From: Corynebacterium uberis
GTDB taxonomy: Bacteria; Actinomycetota; Actinomycetes; Mycobacteriales; Mycobacteriaceae
Reading direction: 5' to 3'
NCBI RefSeq assembly: GCF_020616335.1
Contig: NZ_CP085051.1
Location: forward strand, 310,001 to 374,000
Length of the DNA stretch: 64,000 bases
Position numbers and translations under genes: made by a program. Of this stretch, positions 17,973 through 26,841 are shown one piece after another (position 1 is the stretch's first letter; every line of letters begins with the position of its first letter). The notes under the pieces were generated by a model. It had not been told where the DNA came from and did no database searches. It was given only the letters and a program-made list of their open reading frames with translations.

Positions 17973-18878
17973 TTGTCTGACATGCCAAACTTGACCGTTT
18001 TTGGGACCGGAGTGCTGGGGTCCCAGATCATCTTGCAGGCCGCCTACCACGGCAAGAACGTGGTGGCCTTTGATGTTGCTCAGGAGCTTTTGGATCGCCT
18101 GCCCGCGCGGTGGGAGGCGCTGCGCAAGGACTACCGCCGTGATCTAGCGGACTACTCGGATGAGGCTTTCGATGCCGCTGTGGCTCGAATCACCCCGTCG
18201 CTGGATCCGGCGGAGGCGCTCAAGGACGCGGACGTTGTCATTGAGGCGGTTCCGGAGCGGCTGGACCTCAAGCGCCAGGTGTGGGAGACCATCGGCGCCA
18301 ACGCGCCGGAGAAGACCATTTTTGCCACCAACACCTCCTCGCTGAAGCTGTCTGACATCGCGGACGCCTCCGGCTCCCCGGAGCGCTTCTGCGCGCTGCA
18401 CTTTGCCAACCGGGTCTGGCAGTTCAACATCGGCGAGGTCATGGGCCACGCGGGGACGGATCCCGCGGTTGTCCAGCGGCTCTACGCGTTCGCTGAGGAG
18501 ATGGGCCTGGAGCCGGTGTTGGTGAAGAAGGAGACCCCGGGGTTCATCCTCAATCGCCTGAACATTCCGCTGCTGAACGCGGGCGTGGACCTGTACATGG
18601 AGGGCGTGGCCTCCATCGAGGACATTGACCGCACGTGGCGGGTGTCCACCGGCGCGCCGCGGGGCCCGTTTGAAACCTATGACATCATCGGCTTCCGCCC
18701 CGTCTATGACATTCGGGTGGCTAAGAACCCGGAGGATGGTTTTGCCAAGATCCTCAAGGAGCGCATGGATGCCGGGAAGTCCGGCATCGTCGACGGGGAG
18801 GGTTTCTACCGCTACGACGAAGACGGCAACAACCTGGGCATTGCCGAGTTCGCCGCCGAGCCCACCCCGGAGGCCTAG
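17973..18878 (+). CDS. 3-hydroxyacyl-CoA dehydrogenase-like, second copy
   Basis: 301 aa paralogue of the protein at 2391-3266. Seen: FGTGVLGSQI dinucleotide motif, PERLDLKRQVWETIG, the ALHFANRVWQ His segment and KKETPGFILNRLN (K-PGF-NR). Start chosen at TTG 17973 because AGGAGG lies 7 bp upstream; the ATG at 17982 is too far from that site, and the longer frame from 17829 runs through the previous gene. Substrate unknown. Confidence 0.82.
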   Translation: MSDMPNLTVFGTGVLGSQIILQAAYHGKNVVAFDVAQELLDRLPARWEALRKDYRRDLADYSDEAFDAAVARITPSLDPAEALKDADVVIEAVPERLDLKRQVWETIGANAPEKTIFATNTSSLKLSDIADASGSPERFCALHFANRVWQFNIGEVMGHAGTDPAVVQRLYAFAEEMGLEPVLVKKETPGFILNRLNIPLLNAGVDLYMEGVASIEDIDRTWRVSTGAPRGPFETYDIIGFRPVYDIRVAKNPEDGFAKILKERMDAGKSGIVDGEGFYRYDEDGNNLGIAEFAAEPTPEA

Positions 18879-18893
18879 GCCGGCAACCTGGCG

Positions 18894-20729
18894 CTAGTTG
18901 GCCAGCTGCCCCACGCTGCTGCGGTAAATACTCACGCCGGCTGGGGCGCGCACGAAGAGCGCGTCCCCGCCGCCGCTGACCTGCACGTAGACGGAATTGA
19001 GTCCGGCTTGCAGCGGCACCTCGACGGCGCGGCCGTCCAGGGCGATGGACGCCGTTGCCGGGTCGTGCGCCAGGTAATTGAGCCGCACCACCCACGTGCG
19101 TGACATCAGGGGCCCGTCCAGCGGCACCCGAGTGACCCCGGGGGTGGTGTGCGCGGGCAGGCTGGCGCGCAGTTCGGTGAGCCCTGCTGGGTGCAGGGCC
19201 CCCGCGGCGTCGATAAGCACGGGATCGTCGGTCCACGCGGCGGTCTTGACACCCAGCAGCGGGGCCAGCGCGGACAGCTGGTTGTAGGGGTAGGTCACCG
19301 GGAGCAGCACCTCAAAAGCGACCTCCTGATCCAGCAGCGGTGAGGCATGCGTCATCGCCTGCTCCTGCATGGTGTGCACATACCCGCGCGCCGGCTGATC
19401 CGCCCACGCCTGCCCGTACGTCCACACGCTTATCGACGCCCCCACGCACCACACCGCACACAGCGCCACCCCCAGCCGCGCCCGCAGCGGGCGGCGCGCA
19501 GCCACCCACGCCACCGTCACCGCACACAGCACTGCCACCTCATTGACGTGCCGCAACGTCTGCGCAATCTCCACCGCCGTGTCCGCACCACTGCGCCACA
19601 ACGCCACCGCACACAACGGAATCAGCGGGTAGGCCAGCGCCCCCAACCACGCCGGTGCCAGGCGGCGCGACCACCACAGCACCGCCACCGCGACCGCCAC
19701 CCCCGCGGCCACCGCCACCGGGTGCGGGGCCGCCCACGGCGGGGCCGGAACCCACCGCTCCCACTGCCACGGGCCGCCCGCCCACGTGGGCACCACGCCC
19801 AACCCGTAGCCGTGCGCCACCAGCTCGCCCACGCCCGGGCCCGGGCGGTTGGCACCCACAGCAGGAGCCTGTGGGTGGGCGGCGAGCACATAGACCGCAG
19901 CCCACCCCGCAGCCACCGCCCACGCCGGATACACCGCGCGCGCCACGCGCCGCCACCCGCCTTCCGGGCGCTGCGCCCACGCCACCCCCACCACCAGCAG
20001 CGTCACCGCCGGGGCGGCCAACGCCGCGCGCTCCGAAAACAGGCACCCGCACACCATCCCGGCCACCCCCACCGCCGTGACCCAGCCGCGCGGGCCGTGG
20101 CGCAGCGTCCCCATCGTCGCGCCCACCACCAGGGCAAAAGCCAGATGCACCGGCAACACGCCCAGCGCCGAGGCCATCCAGGACGTTGATGGCACCGTCA
20201 GCGGAATCGCCGCATAGACTGCCAGCCCCGCAAGCCGCGCCCCCGCGTGCGCCGGGCCGGCGACCCGGCACAGGGCCCACCACACCGCCGCGCCGCAACA
20301 CAGCTGGGCCGCGGCCGCGATGCCCACCGCCCACGGCCACGCCAGCCCGGCTGTCCACGCAAACACCCAGCACAGCAGCCAGCCGGCGGGCATGAGGTGG
20401 CCATCGTGAACCGTCAGCAGCAGGTCCATGTCCGGGCGGGAATGCTCCCGCGCCTGCGCGAGCAGCGTGAGGTCATCCCAATAGAACCAGCCGCGCGCGG
20501 CCACCACCGTGCGCACGGCCACCGCGGCAACAACAATCGCCGCAGCGAGTAGCCCCACCGGGGAGCCGTGGGCACGCGGGTGGCCAAGGGGGTGGGACAG
20601 CCCCGCGGCGTCGGTAAGCGGCGAACCAGGCGCTGAACCAGCACCTGACTTGGAGGCGTGCTCGGCGGAAAGGTCGGGAGAGGTTGTTGCGGAAGGGGAG
20701 GAGGAAGCGGGCACAGAAGAAGGAGTCAT
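18894..20729 (-). CDS. Large polytopic membrane protein, GT-C-like
   Basis: 611 aa with a disordered Ser/Ala-rich N-terminus of about 50 residues, then 11-12 TM helices and a C-terminal extracytoplasmic domain of about 170 residues. After the first TM comes a WFYWDDLTLL loop with the paired Asp typical of GT-C-fold glycosyltransferases that use polyprenyl-phosphate sugars. Transfer of a sugar in the envelope is therefore plausible but not shown. Contains one perfect copy (19428) and one core copy (19208) of the dispersed word. Very high G+C. Transcribed toward the dehydrogenase. Confidence 0.72.
   Translation of the reverse strand: MTPSSVPASSSPSATTSPDLSAEHASKSGAGSAPGSPLTDAAGLSHPLGHPRAHGSPVGLLAAAIVVAAVAVRTVVAARGWFYWDDLTLLAQAREHSRPDMDLLLTVHDGHLMPAGWLLCWVFAWTAGLAWPWAVGIAAAAQLCCGAAVWWALCRVAGPAHAGARLAGLAVYAAIPLTVPSTSWMASALGVLPVHLAFALVVGATMGTLRHGPRGWVTAVGVAGMVCGCLFSERAALAAPAVTLLVVGVAWAQRPEGGWRRVARAVYPAWAVAAGWAAVYVLAAHPQAPAVGANRPGPGVGELVAHGYGLGVVPTWAGGPWQWERWVPAPPWAAPHPVAVAAGVAVAVAVLWWSRRLAPAWLGALAYPLIPLCAVALWRSGADTAVEIAQTLRHVNEVAVLCAVTVAWVAARRPLRARLGVALCAVWCVGASISVWTYGQAWADQPARGYVHTMQEQAMTHASPLLDQEVAFEVLLPVTYPYNQLSALAPLLGVKTAAWTDDPVLIDAAGALHPAGLTELRASLPAHTTPGVTRVPLDGPLMSRTWVVRLNYLAHDPATASIALDGRAVEVPLQAGLNSVYVQVSGGGDALFVRAPAGVSIYRSSVGQLAN
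19208..19218 (-). repeat. Dispersed word, 11-bp core copy
   Basis: CGTCGATAAGC inside the 611-aa membrane protein gene. Confidence 0.75.
19428..19443 (+). repeat. Dispersed 16-bp word, perfect copy
   Basis: Perfect copy, antisense to the membrane protein gene it lies in. Confidence 0.9.
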
Positions 20730-20735
20730 GGTGGC

Positions 20736-21656
20736 CTATCGTCCAAAGACCAGCGCGATGATGAGCATCACCGGCAGGGAAGCAAAGGTAGTTAAAAACA
20801 CAGTATCCCGTGCCACGATGGTTCCCTTGTTGTACGTCGCCGCATAGTTGTACACGTTTTGCGCCGTGGGCAGGGCGGCCAGAATCACACACGCATACAG
20901 CGCCTCGTCGCGCAGCCCACACGCCAGCCCTAGGGCCGTGGCGATCAGCGGCATGGCCACAATCTTCAAGCCCGTGGCCAGCAGCACCCCCGCCCGCTGG
21001 CCTGGCTCGCGCAGCACCCGCGTGGTCATCAGGGAGGCGCCAAAGCTCATCAAGATCAGCGGGATCGACGCCCCGCCGAGGATCTCCACCGGGACGGCCA
21101 CCGGATCCGGAACCGTCACCCCCGTCAAGCACACCGCCACCCCGGCCACGGATGCCAGCACCACCGGGGAAAACAGCGCCCCCCGGATGGCCGTCCACAC
21201 CTTCGCCCCACTGCCCGCCGCCCCCAGCGCCGCAAGCATGATCGGGGTGAGTATAACCATCTGGAACACCAAGATCGGGGGCACATAAGCCCCCGTGCCC
21301 AGCACATAGATGCTCACCGGCAGGCCGATATTGTTGGAGTTCACCCAGGCGGACGCCGCAGCACCGGCAGCGGTGGTGGCCAAATCCTGGCGCAACACCA
21401 GCGCGGAGATGAGGCAAAACACCGTCGCGGTGACGGCCGTGGCCGCCACGGAAACCCCAAAGACGGGGGAGAACAACGTCTCCGGTTCGGAGGTAGACAC
21501 CACGGAGAACATCAGCGCCGGGGTGGCCGCAAAGAAGGCCACCCGGTTGAGCACCAGGCGCTCGTGCTCGGTGGAAAAGACACCCGCCCGGCCCAGGGCG
21601 TAGCCGACGGCGATGACGGCGAAGATGATGGCAAAACCGGTGATGATCGATCCCAT
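20736..21656 (-). CDS. AEC-family transporter
   Basis: 306 aa, about ten TM helices in two halves, resembling auxin-efflux-carrier/malonate permease proteins. Seen: IIFAVIAVGYALGRAGVF at the N-terminus and NSNNIGLPVSIYVLG, the crossover motif with Asn-x-x-Gly/Pro. The last helix ends ASLPVMLIIALVFGR. Six bases separate it from the next gene on this strand, so it may be co-transcribed with it. Substrate, probably a carboxylate, cannot be inferred. Confidence 0.85.
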   Translation of the reverse strand: MGSIITGFAIIFAVIAVGYALGRAGVFSTEHERLVLNRVAFFAATPALMFSVVSTSEPETLFSPVFGVSVAATAVTATVFCLISALVLRQDLATTAAGAAASAWVNSNNIGLPVSIYVLGTGAYVPPILVFQMVILTPIMLAALGAAGSGAKVWTAIRGALFSPVVLASVAGVAVCLTGVTVPDPVAVPVEILGGASIPLILMSFGASLMTTRVLREPGQRAGVLLATGLKIVAMPLIATALGLACGLRDEALYACVILAALPTAQNVYNYAATYNKGTIVARDTVFLTTFASLPVMLIIALVFGR

Positions 21657-21663
21657 GACTGCC

Positions 21664-22617
21664 CTACCACCCCACGCTCAAGGCCACGGCAGTAATCAGG
21701 GCCCACACCAGCATCGCCCGCCCGGTGGCACCCAGCACCGGAATCAGTGCCGCCCCGCGGGCCTTGGCCACCACCGGGCGCACCCCCATCCAGGCCACCG
21801 GCGCGGCGATGAGGCCCGCAACCGCCGGCCAGGTGGCGCAGGTCAGGATCAAAGAAACCACAAACGGCGTGGCCACCAGGGCCACAAAGGTGGCGCGGGT
21901 GGCCTTCTCGCCGAGGCGCACCGCCAGGGTGACCTTGCCCGCGGCGGCGTCGGTAGGAATATCGCGCAGGTTGTTAGCCAGGTTGACCCCGGCAGACATC
22001 GCGCCGATGGCCACCGCGCACACCACCCCGTGCCAGCTGATCCGCCCGGCCTGGGTGAACTGGGTGCCCAGCACGGCCACCAGCCCAAAGAAGACGAACA
22101 CGGCGACCTCCCCTAAGCCCCGGTAGCCGTAGGGGCGGGAGCCCCCGGTATAAAACCAGGCCCCGGCGATGCACGCCGCGCCCACGGCGATGAGCCACGG
22201 GGCGCTGGCCAGGCTCAGCGCTATCCCGGCGACCGCGGCGACGCCAAAGGCGAGGAAGGCGGCGCGTTTGACCGCCGCGGGGCGCGCCAGCCCGGAACCG
22301 GTCAGGCGCAGCGGGCCGGAGCGGTCGGCGGAGTCGGTGCCGCGGATGCCGTCGGAGTAGTCATTGGCATAGTTGACACCCACGATCAGCGCCCAGGCCA
22401 CCACGAGCGCCAGCAGCGCGCGCCACCAGCTGGCGGCGCCCACGAAGGCAGCGGCCCCGGTCCCCACCACCACGGGGGAGATGGCGTTGGCCCAGGTGTG
22501 GGGGCGTGCGCCGGTCAGCCAGTCGCCGGCGGTGGCCCGCCGCGGCGCCGCCGTGGGCGCGCCGGCGCTGGTCGCGGCGTCTGGGCGGTGGGGGGTGTTG
22601 GGTGCAGCTTGGTCCAT
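21664..22617 (-). CDS. menA: 1,4-dihydroxy-2-naphthoate polyprenyltransferase MenA
   Basis: 317 aa membrane prenyltransferase that joins the polyprenyl tail to DHNA to give demethylmenaquinone. Seen: [20 protein letters not shown], the first Asp-rich motif [14 protein letters not shown], the second [20 protein letters not shown], and about eight TM helices. The frame is open to 22686, but GACAAT lies exactly 7 nt before the ATG at 22617, matching the leaderless pattern of other men genes. The polyprenyl donor would come from the synthase at 44623. Confidence 0.93.
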   Translation of the reverse strand: MDQAAPNTPHRPDAATSAGAPTAAPRRATAGDWLTGARPHTWANAISPVVVGTGAAAFVGAASWWRALLALVVAWALIVGVNYANDYSDGIRGTDSADRSGPLRLTGSGLARPAAVKRAAFLAFGVAAVAGIALSLASAPWLIAVGAACIAGAWFYTGGSRPYGYRGLGEVAVFVFFGLVAVLGTQFTQAGRISWHGVVCAVAIGAMSAGVNLANNLRDIPTDAAAGKVTLAVRLGEKATRATFVALVATPFVVSLILTCATWPAVAGLIAAPVAWMGVRPVVAKARGAALIPVLGATGRAMLVWALITAVALSVGW

Positions 22618-22624
22618 GCTGGTC

Positions 22625-22630
22625 ATTGTC
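22625..22630 (-). promoter_or_regulatory. -10 box of menA (leaderless)
   Basis: GACAAT on the minus strand, 7 nt before the chosen ATG. Confidence 0.5.
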
Positions 22631-22749
22631 GTACACGGGGCGGTGCCGGGGCTAAAGTGGGGTGCATCCAGTGGGGTGCGCGCCACCCGGTTTGCCCCCT
22701 AGTTCAGGCCCCGCGTGGGCGTAGTTTTCCCAAGGAGCGGCGGAGGAAC

Positions 22750-23616
22750 ATGTGGTTGCGCTACGTTGCCGGCCAGGCGCTCAGCGTGGTGTTTACGCTG
22801 GCACGTCTGCTGCCGTTGCAGTGGAGCAACCATTTTTCGCGGTCGGTGATCCCCCGCGACGGGGATGTGGTCATTTCTCTGACCACGCATGGTCGGCGGC
22901 TGGATACGGTGTTTTATGCCATCGAGTCGGTGGCGCGGGGTCCGCGCCGGGCACCTATTGTGCTGTGGCTGGATCCGCAGGATTTTTCCGCGCCGTGGCC
23001 GGACTCGTTGCGCCGGCTGGTGGCGCGGGGGTTGCAGGTGCGGTGTGGCTCCGGGGGCATGGGCCCGCACGCGAAGTATTGGGATATGTTTTGCGCGGTA
23101 GCGGGCTCGGATACCCGGGTGGTCACCATTGATGATGACATCATCTACCCGGAGTGGTTTTTGGATCGGCTCTTGGCCGTCGGGGGCCTGCGCGAGGATA
23201 CGGTGGTGGCCTATCGGGCGCACCGCATTGAGCTGCGCGACGGGGTGCTTTTGCCCTACATGAAGTGGACGCCGGCCAATACCTCACATGCCTCGGTGCT
23301 GCACTTTGCCACGGGGGTCTCCGGGGTGGACTATCCGCCGAGTTTTATCTCTTTTGTGGTGGAGCAGGGCACCCAGTTCCTTCAGGTCGCTCCGCGTGCC
23401 GACGACGTCTGGCTCCACCTATGCGCGCTGCGTTCCGGTCACAGCGTGCGCCAGGTCTTCGCCCAGCCCCGCAACTTTGCGGTGGTGCCCTCCACGCAGG
23501 TCTCTGCGCTGGTGCGCACCAACGGCATGGGTGGCGGCAACGATGAGCAGATCGCCCGGGCCTACACGCCGGGAGATGTTGCGGCGCTCGTCGCGGCGAG
23601 CGCCCGGGAGGACTGA
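22750..23616 (+). CDS. Putative glycosyltransferase
   Basis: 288 aa. An N-terminal hydrophobic segment is followed by VVISLTTHGRRLDTVFYAIES, a GT-A-type first strand, and a DDD motif in VVTIDDDIIYPEWF that would bind the metal-nucleotide-sugar. A conserved central region FATGVSGVDYPP follows. It fits glycosyltransferases of envelope or capsule polysaccharides; donor and acceptor unknown. Starts at ATG with AAGGAG 11 bp upstream; the longer frame from 22498 overlaps menA antisense. Divergent from menA. Confidence 0.75.
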   Translation: MWLRYVAGQALSVVFTLARLLPLQWSNHFSRSVIPRDGDVVISLTTHGRRLDTVFYAIESVARGPRRAPIVLWLDPQDFSAPWPDSLRRLVARGLQVRCGSGGMGPHAKYWDMFCAVAGSDTRVVTIDDDIIYPEWFLDRLLAVGGLREDTVVAYRAHRIELRDGVLLPYMKWTPANTSHASVLHFATGVSGVDYPPSFISFVVEQGTQFLQVAPRADDVWLHLCALRSGHSVRQVFAQPRNFAVVPSTQVSALVRTNGMGGGNDEQIARAYTPGDVAALVAASARED

Positions 23617-23653
23617 CCGCTGCCCGCGGTGAGGGGCCGAGGGGGTGCGCCTG

Positions 23654-24811
23654 CTAGCGCTGCCCGTTGGCAGTAAAAAGCTTCCCGACGGCCGCCCGGT
23701 CCGTCTTGCCTAGCGCGGTGGCGGGAAGCTCCGGCACGCGCAGCAGCTGCTTGGGCAGCTGCCAGCGGGGCAGGTCCTCGAGCGCGGCGAGGATGTCCGT
23801 GGGGGTGGCGGTGCCGGTGTAGGCGGCGACCACGGCCTGGCCGAGCCGGGGATCGGGGATACCCACCACGCATGCCTGGGCCACACCAGTGACGGCGCGC
23901 ATCTGCTCTTCGAGGATCTCGGGGTGCAGTTTGAGCCCACCGGTATCGATGACCGCGTCGAGACGACCGCTGACGGTGAGCACGCCGGCGTCGGAAAGCG
24001 TGCCCGCATCGGAGGTGGCAAACCAGCCCGGGTGGGAAAACGCCTCGTGGTCGGGGTGGTTGCGGTAGCCGGCGGCGATCATCGGGCCGGCGAGGTAGAT
24101 CCGCCCGGTAGGTTCGGCGACGTGGATGTGCGCGCCGGGGATCGGCCGCCCGCTGTAGACGCACCCGCCGGAGGTTTCGGAAGACCCGTAGGTGGTGACC
24201 ACCCGGATGCGCAGCCTGTCCGCGGCGTGAAGCGTCTGGGCGCTGGTGGGCCCGCCGCCGACCAGGATCGCATCGAAGCTGCGCAGGGCCTCGATGCCTT
24301 CTAGCGTGTCCATGGCTTTGAGCAGCTGCATGGGGGTTAAGGAGGTGTAGGTGCGCTCCCCGGTGGCGGCCAAGCGGGCGGCCCCGCGGGCGAAGGCGGA
24401 CACGTCAAAGCCGCCGCGCAGGTCCAGGCACAGCGGGGTGACCCCGGCGATGAGGCTGCGCACCAACACCTGGATGCCGGCGATGTGGTGGGCGGGCAGG
24501 GCGAGTAGCCAGTGCCCCGGCCCGCCCAGGGCGGTGTGGGTGGCATCCGCGCTGGACACCAGGTTGGCCGCGGTGAGTTGCGCGCCTTTGGGGGTGCCGG
24601 TGGACCCGGAGGTGGCTACCACGAGTGCCACGGTGGCGTCGATAGGCTCCCCCACGCGCTGGGAGGTGGACAACAGATCGGCGCGCTGCGGGTCCGCCTC
24701 CGGCAGGGGGAGGTAGGTGGCCTGTCCGGCGATGGCGCGCTCCAGGTTGCCCAGGATGGGGGTGGGGTCTGCGGCCGGGATGATCAGGGGTTCTAGTAGG
24801 TGCGCGCTCAC
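23654..24811 (-). CDS. menE: o-Succinylbenzoate-CoA ligase MenE
   Basis: 385 aa AMP-forming acyl-CoA synthetase that activates OSB for ring closure by MenB. Seen: P-loop-like TSGSTGTPKGAQLT, LPAHHIAGIQVLVRS, TYGSSETSGG, GRLDAVIDTGGLKLHPE and a C-terminal LPATALGKTDR with the catalytic Lys. Shorter than many ligases but normal for actinobacterial MenE. GTG start; TAAGGT on this strand sits 8 nt before it, so the mRNA is probably leaderless. menB and menC lie 8-10 kb away across the first toxin array. Confidence 0.93.
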   Translation of the reverse strand: MSAHLLEPLIIPAADPTPILGNLERAIAGQATYLPLPEADPQRADLLSTSQRVGEPIDATVALVVATSGSTGTPKGAQLTAANLVSSADATHTALGGPGHWLLALPAHHIAGIQVLVRSLIAGVTPLCLDLRGGFDVSAFARGAARLAATGERTYTSLTPMQLLKAMDTLEGIEALRSFDAILVGGGPTSAQTLHAADRLRIRVVTTYGSSETSGGCVYSGRPIPGAHIHVAEPTGRIYLAGPMIAAGYRNHPDHEAFSHPGWFATSDAGTLSDAGVLTVSGRLDAVIDTGGLKLHPEILEEQMRAVTGVAQACVVGIPDPRLGQAVVAAYTGTATPTDILAALEDLPRWQLPKQLLRVPELPATALGKTDRAAVGKLFTANGQR

Positions 24812-24819
24812 GGGGTTCT

Positions 24820-24825
24820 ACCTTA
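24820..24825 (-). promoter_or_regulatory. -10 box of menE (leaderless)
   Basis: TAAGGT on the minus strand, 8 nt before the GTG start. Confidence 0.5.
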
Positions 24826-24843
24826 GTGGGCCGGGTGTGCGCC

Positions 24844-24849
24844 TATACT
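24844..24849 (+). promoter_or_regulatory. -10 box of YkvI-like gene
   Basis: TATACT, 38 nt before the ATG, leaving a short leader with TAAGGA as ribosome site. Confidence 0.5.
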
Positions 24850-24887
24850 GTGCGCACTGGTCGTCCCGCTTATTGTTAAGGACTCTC

Positions 24888-26111
24888 ATGCATACTCTCC
24901 GGCAGATCGTCACCGTCGCGTTGGCCTTTGTGGGCATCATCGTGGGTGCCGGGTTCGCCTCGGGGCAGGAGGTCATGCAGTATTTTGTGGCCTTTGGCCC
25001 CGGCGGGCTGTGGGGCGGGGTGGCCTCGGCGGTGGTGATGTCGGTGATGGCCATGATCATCTTGCAGCTGGGCAGCTACTTCAACGCGGACCAGCACGGG
25101 GATGTGTTCCGGCGGGTCAGCCACCCGATCTTCTCGCGCATCCTGGACATCGGGGTGGTGATCACCCTGTTTTCTACCGGGCTTGTCATGTTCGCCGGGG
25201 CGGGGTCAAACCTCAACCAGCAGTGGGGCGCGCCGATGTGGGTTGGTGCGGTGCTCATGGTGGTGCTGGTGCTCGCCGCGGGGATGCTCGACGTGGATCG
25301 CGTCACCGCGGTCATCGGGGCGATCACCCCGGCGATCATCGTTCTGCTGTCCGTGGCGTCGGTGTACGTGTTGGCGTTCACGGACCATGCCCCGGCCGAA
25401 CAGCTCCACCAGGCGGCCGCGCAAGTGGGCACCACCCTGCCCAACTGGGGCGTCGCCGCGGTGAACTACGTGGGCTTCAACCTCATGGTGGCCGTCTCTA
25501 TGGCGGTGGTCATCGGCGGGCGGATGTTCCACCCCCGGGTCGCCGGGCGTGGGGGCCTGCTCGGCGGGCTGATCTACTCGGCGCTGCTGCTGTTGAGCAC
25601 GTGGACGCTGTACAGCTGCGTGGATCGCGTCGGCGGGGACGATGTGCCCATGCTCAGCATCATCAACGAGCTGTCCCCGCAGCTGGGCTGGCTCATGGCC
25701 CTGGTGGTCTACGGCATGATCTTCAACACCGCGCTGGGCATGTTTTATGCCCTGGCCAAGCGGCTGTCCGCCCGCGACCCGCAGCACTTCCGCCGCTACT
25801 ACATTGTCACGGTGCTCATCGGTTTCGCCTTGAGCTTCCTGGGTTTCCGCACGCTCGTCGGCGCGGTGTACCCGATCCTGGGCTACATCGGCCTTCTGCT
25901 CATCGCCGTGATGGTGGTCGCCTGGGTGCGCGGACGCTCCCGCATCCTCCAAGAAGCTTCTCGACGCCGCCGCATCACCGACCTGCTCCAACTGCGCGAC
26001 GACCCCACCACAGGGTGGGAACCCGCCCAGCAACACGAGCTGCGCGTGGCCGTCAAGGAGTCCAACCTGGATGGTTCCCAGATTGCCGAGGCCGTTGACC
26101 GGGAGGGGTAA
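24888..26111 (+). CDS. YkvI-like polytopic membrane protein
   Basis: 407 aa, about ten TM helices with an N-terminal VGAGFASGQEVMQYF segment that is highly characteristic of the YkvI family, which is distantly related to amino-acid/Na+ symporters of the LeuT fold. Cytoplasmic C-terminal tail of about 60 residues. The ATG at 24888 follows TAAGGA; the longer frame from 24717 overlaps menE antisense. Substrate unknown. Confidence 0.8.
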   Translation: MHTLRQIVTVALAFVGIIVGAGFASGQEVMQYFVAFGPGGLWGGVASAVVMSVMAMIILQLGSYFNADQHGDVFRRVSHPIFSRILDIGVVITLFSTGLVMFAGAGSNLNQQWGAPMWVGAVLMVVLVLAAGMLDVDRVTAVIGAITPAIIVLLSVASVYVLAFTDHAPAEQLHQAAAQVGTTLPNWGVAAVNYVGFNLMVAVSMAVVIGGRMFHPRVAGRGGLLGGLIYSALLLLSTWTLYSCVDRVGGDDVPMLSIINELSPQLGWLMALVVYGMIFNTALGMFYALAKRLSARDPQHFRRYYIVTVLIGFALSFLGFRTLVGAVYPILGYIGLLLIAVMVVAWVRGRSRILQEASRRRRITDLLQLRDDPTTGWEPAQQHELRVAVKESNLDGSQIAEAVDREG

Positions 26112-26126
26112 GCCGGGCGAGAGCCG

Positions 26127-26318
26127 TTAGCGCCGCCGAAAGCGCGTCACCGCCACGTACACCCAGTCGGCGATGATGCCCGCGACGAGACCGCCGAGAA
26201 GCAACGAATTCCTATCCACTCCATGTGCGTCAGTGAGCACGGCGATGAGAAAACCCGCCAGCAGGCCGCCAAGGACGCACAGAATCTGGACGCGGTAGTC
26301 CTTCCACGAGAACTTCAC
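26127..26318 (-). CDS. Small two-TM protein
   Basis: 63 aa, unrecognised. Two TM helices (ILCVLGGLLAGFLIAVL and LLLGGLVAGIIADWVYVAV) between a short charged N-terminus and an Arg-rich C-terminus. GTG start with AGGAGG 5 bp upstream. Convergent with the YkvI-like gene. Host-like composition, so probably the last native gene before the toxin region. Confidence 0.7.
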   Translation of the reverse strand: MKFSWKDYRVQILCVLGGLLAGFLIAVLTDAHGVDRNSLLLGGLVAGIIADWVYVAVTRFRRR

Positions 26319-26421
26319 CCGGACCTCCTAGTCTCGTGTGGTGCAACGAACGTGGGGCCAGGATAGTCGATTCTGCGGGGCCAGCTTTGCAGCAACTGCG
26401 TGCGGCTGATGGTGCCGCACC

Positions 26422-26558
26422 GCGTCCGCTTATCGACGCCCCCTGCCCACCGCTCCGGCCGTCCCCGAACCCGAGCGCCTCGCGGAACTAGCCGCTGATG
26501 CTGCTACTGCCGACTGGTGGCGGGAGCGTATTGAGCGGTGTTGGCAGGTGCTTGCGGG
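26422..26558 (+). pseudogene. Decayed copy of menC 3' end
   Basis: About 137 bp nearly identical to the intact menC at 34624-34761, ending at the same Trp-Gln-Val-Leu-Ala codons. I count five substitutions and one deleted base; the deletion (after GCTTATCGACG) shifts the frame. No upstream menC remains. It is followed, like intact menC, by a toxin array. Here the dispersed word is perfect, whereas in intact menC it is imperfect. Confidence 0.9.
26428..26443 (+). repeat. Dispersed 16-bp word, perfect copy
   Basis: Perfect copy inside the decayed menC fragment; the intact gene has only the 11-bp core at 34630. Confidence 0.9.
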
Positions 26559-26710
26559 GCTACGGTGACTGGTCATAGGTGTATTGGGCGGGGTGTTGGT
26601 TGAGGAGGGGAGCAGGAAGGTGGGGAGGGGCCTTTTACGGGGGTAATGGTTGTCGGAGTGTGGGTACAAGGCCCCTATATGGGGGTGAAGATGGGGCAAC
26701 ATGGCACCGT

Positions 26711-26728
26711 GTGTGGGATATCTCACAC
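26711..26728. promoter_or_regulatory. Near-perfect 18-bp palindrome upstream of porin gene
   Basis: GTGTGGGATATCTCACAC: eight of nine positions pair around GATATC. Lies 113 bp before the MspA-like gene, so a regulator site for the toxin locus is plausible. Confidence 0.45.
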
Positions 26729-26841
26729 TGGTGTGTTTGTGCTGGTCATTGTGTGCGGCGGCTGGGTGTGGTTGGTTTTGTCCGGTGTTTGTGGGGGTAA
26801 ATGTGTCGCTTTTTTTTCGTATTGGTGGTTGATTGGTTGGT

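Larger units (their letters stand above)
26319..26841. other. Junction region before toxin locus
   Basis: 520 bp without an intact gene. The first 100 bp hold nothing clear. 26422-26558 is a decayed menC 3' end. The remainder (from about 26,560) has the extreme G/T-rich plus strand that continues through the porin and toxin genes, and contains a palindrome at 26711-26728. Confidence 0.7.
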
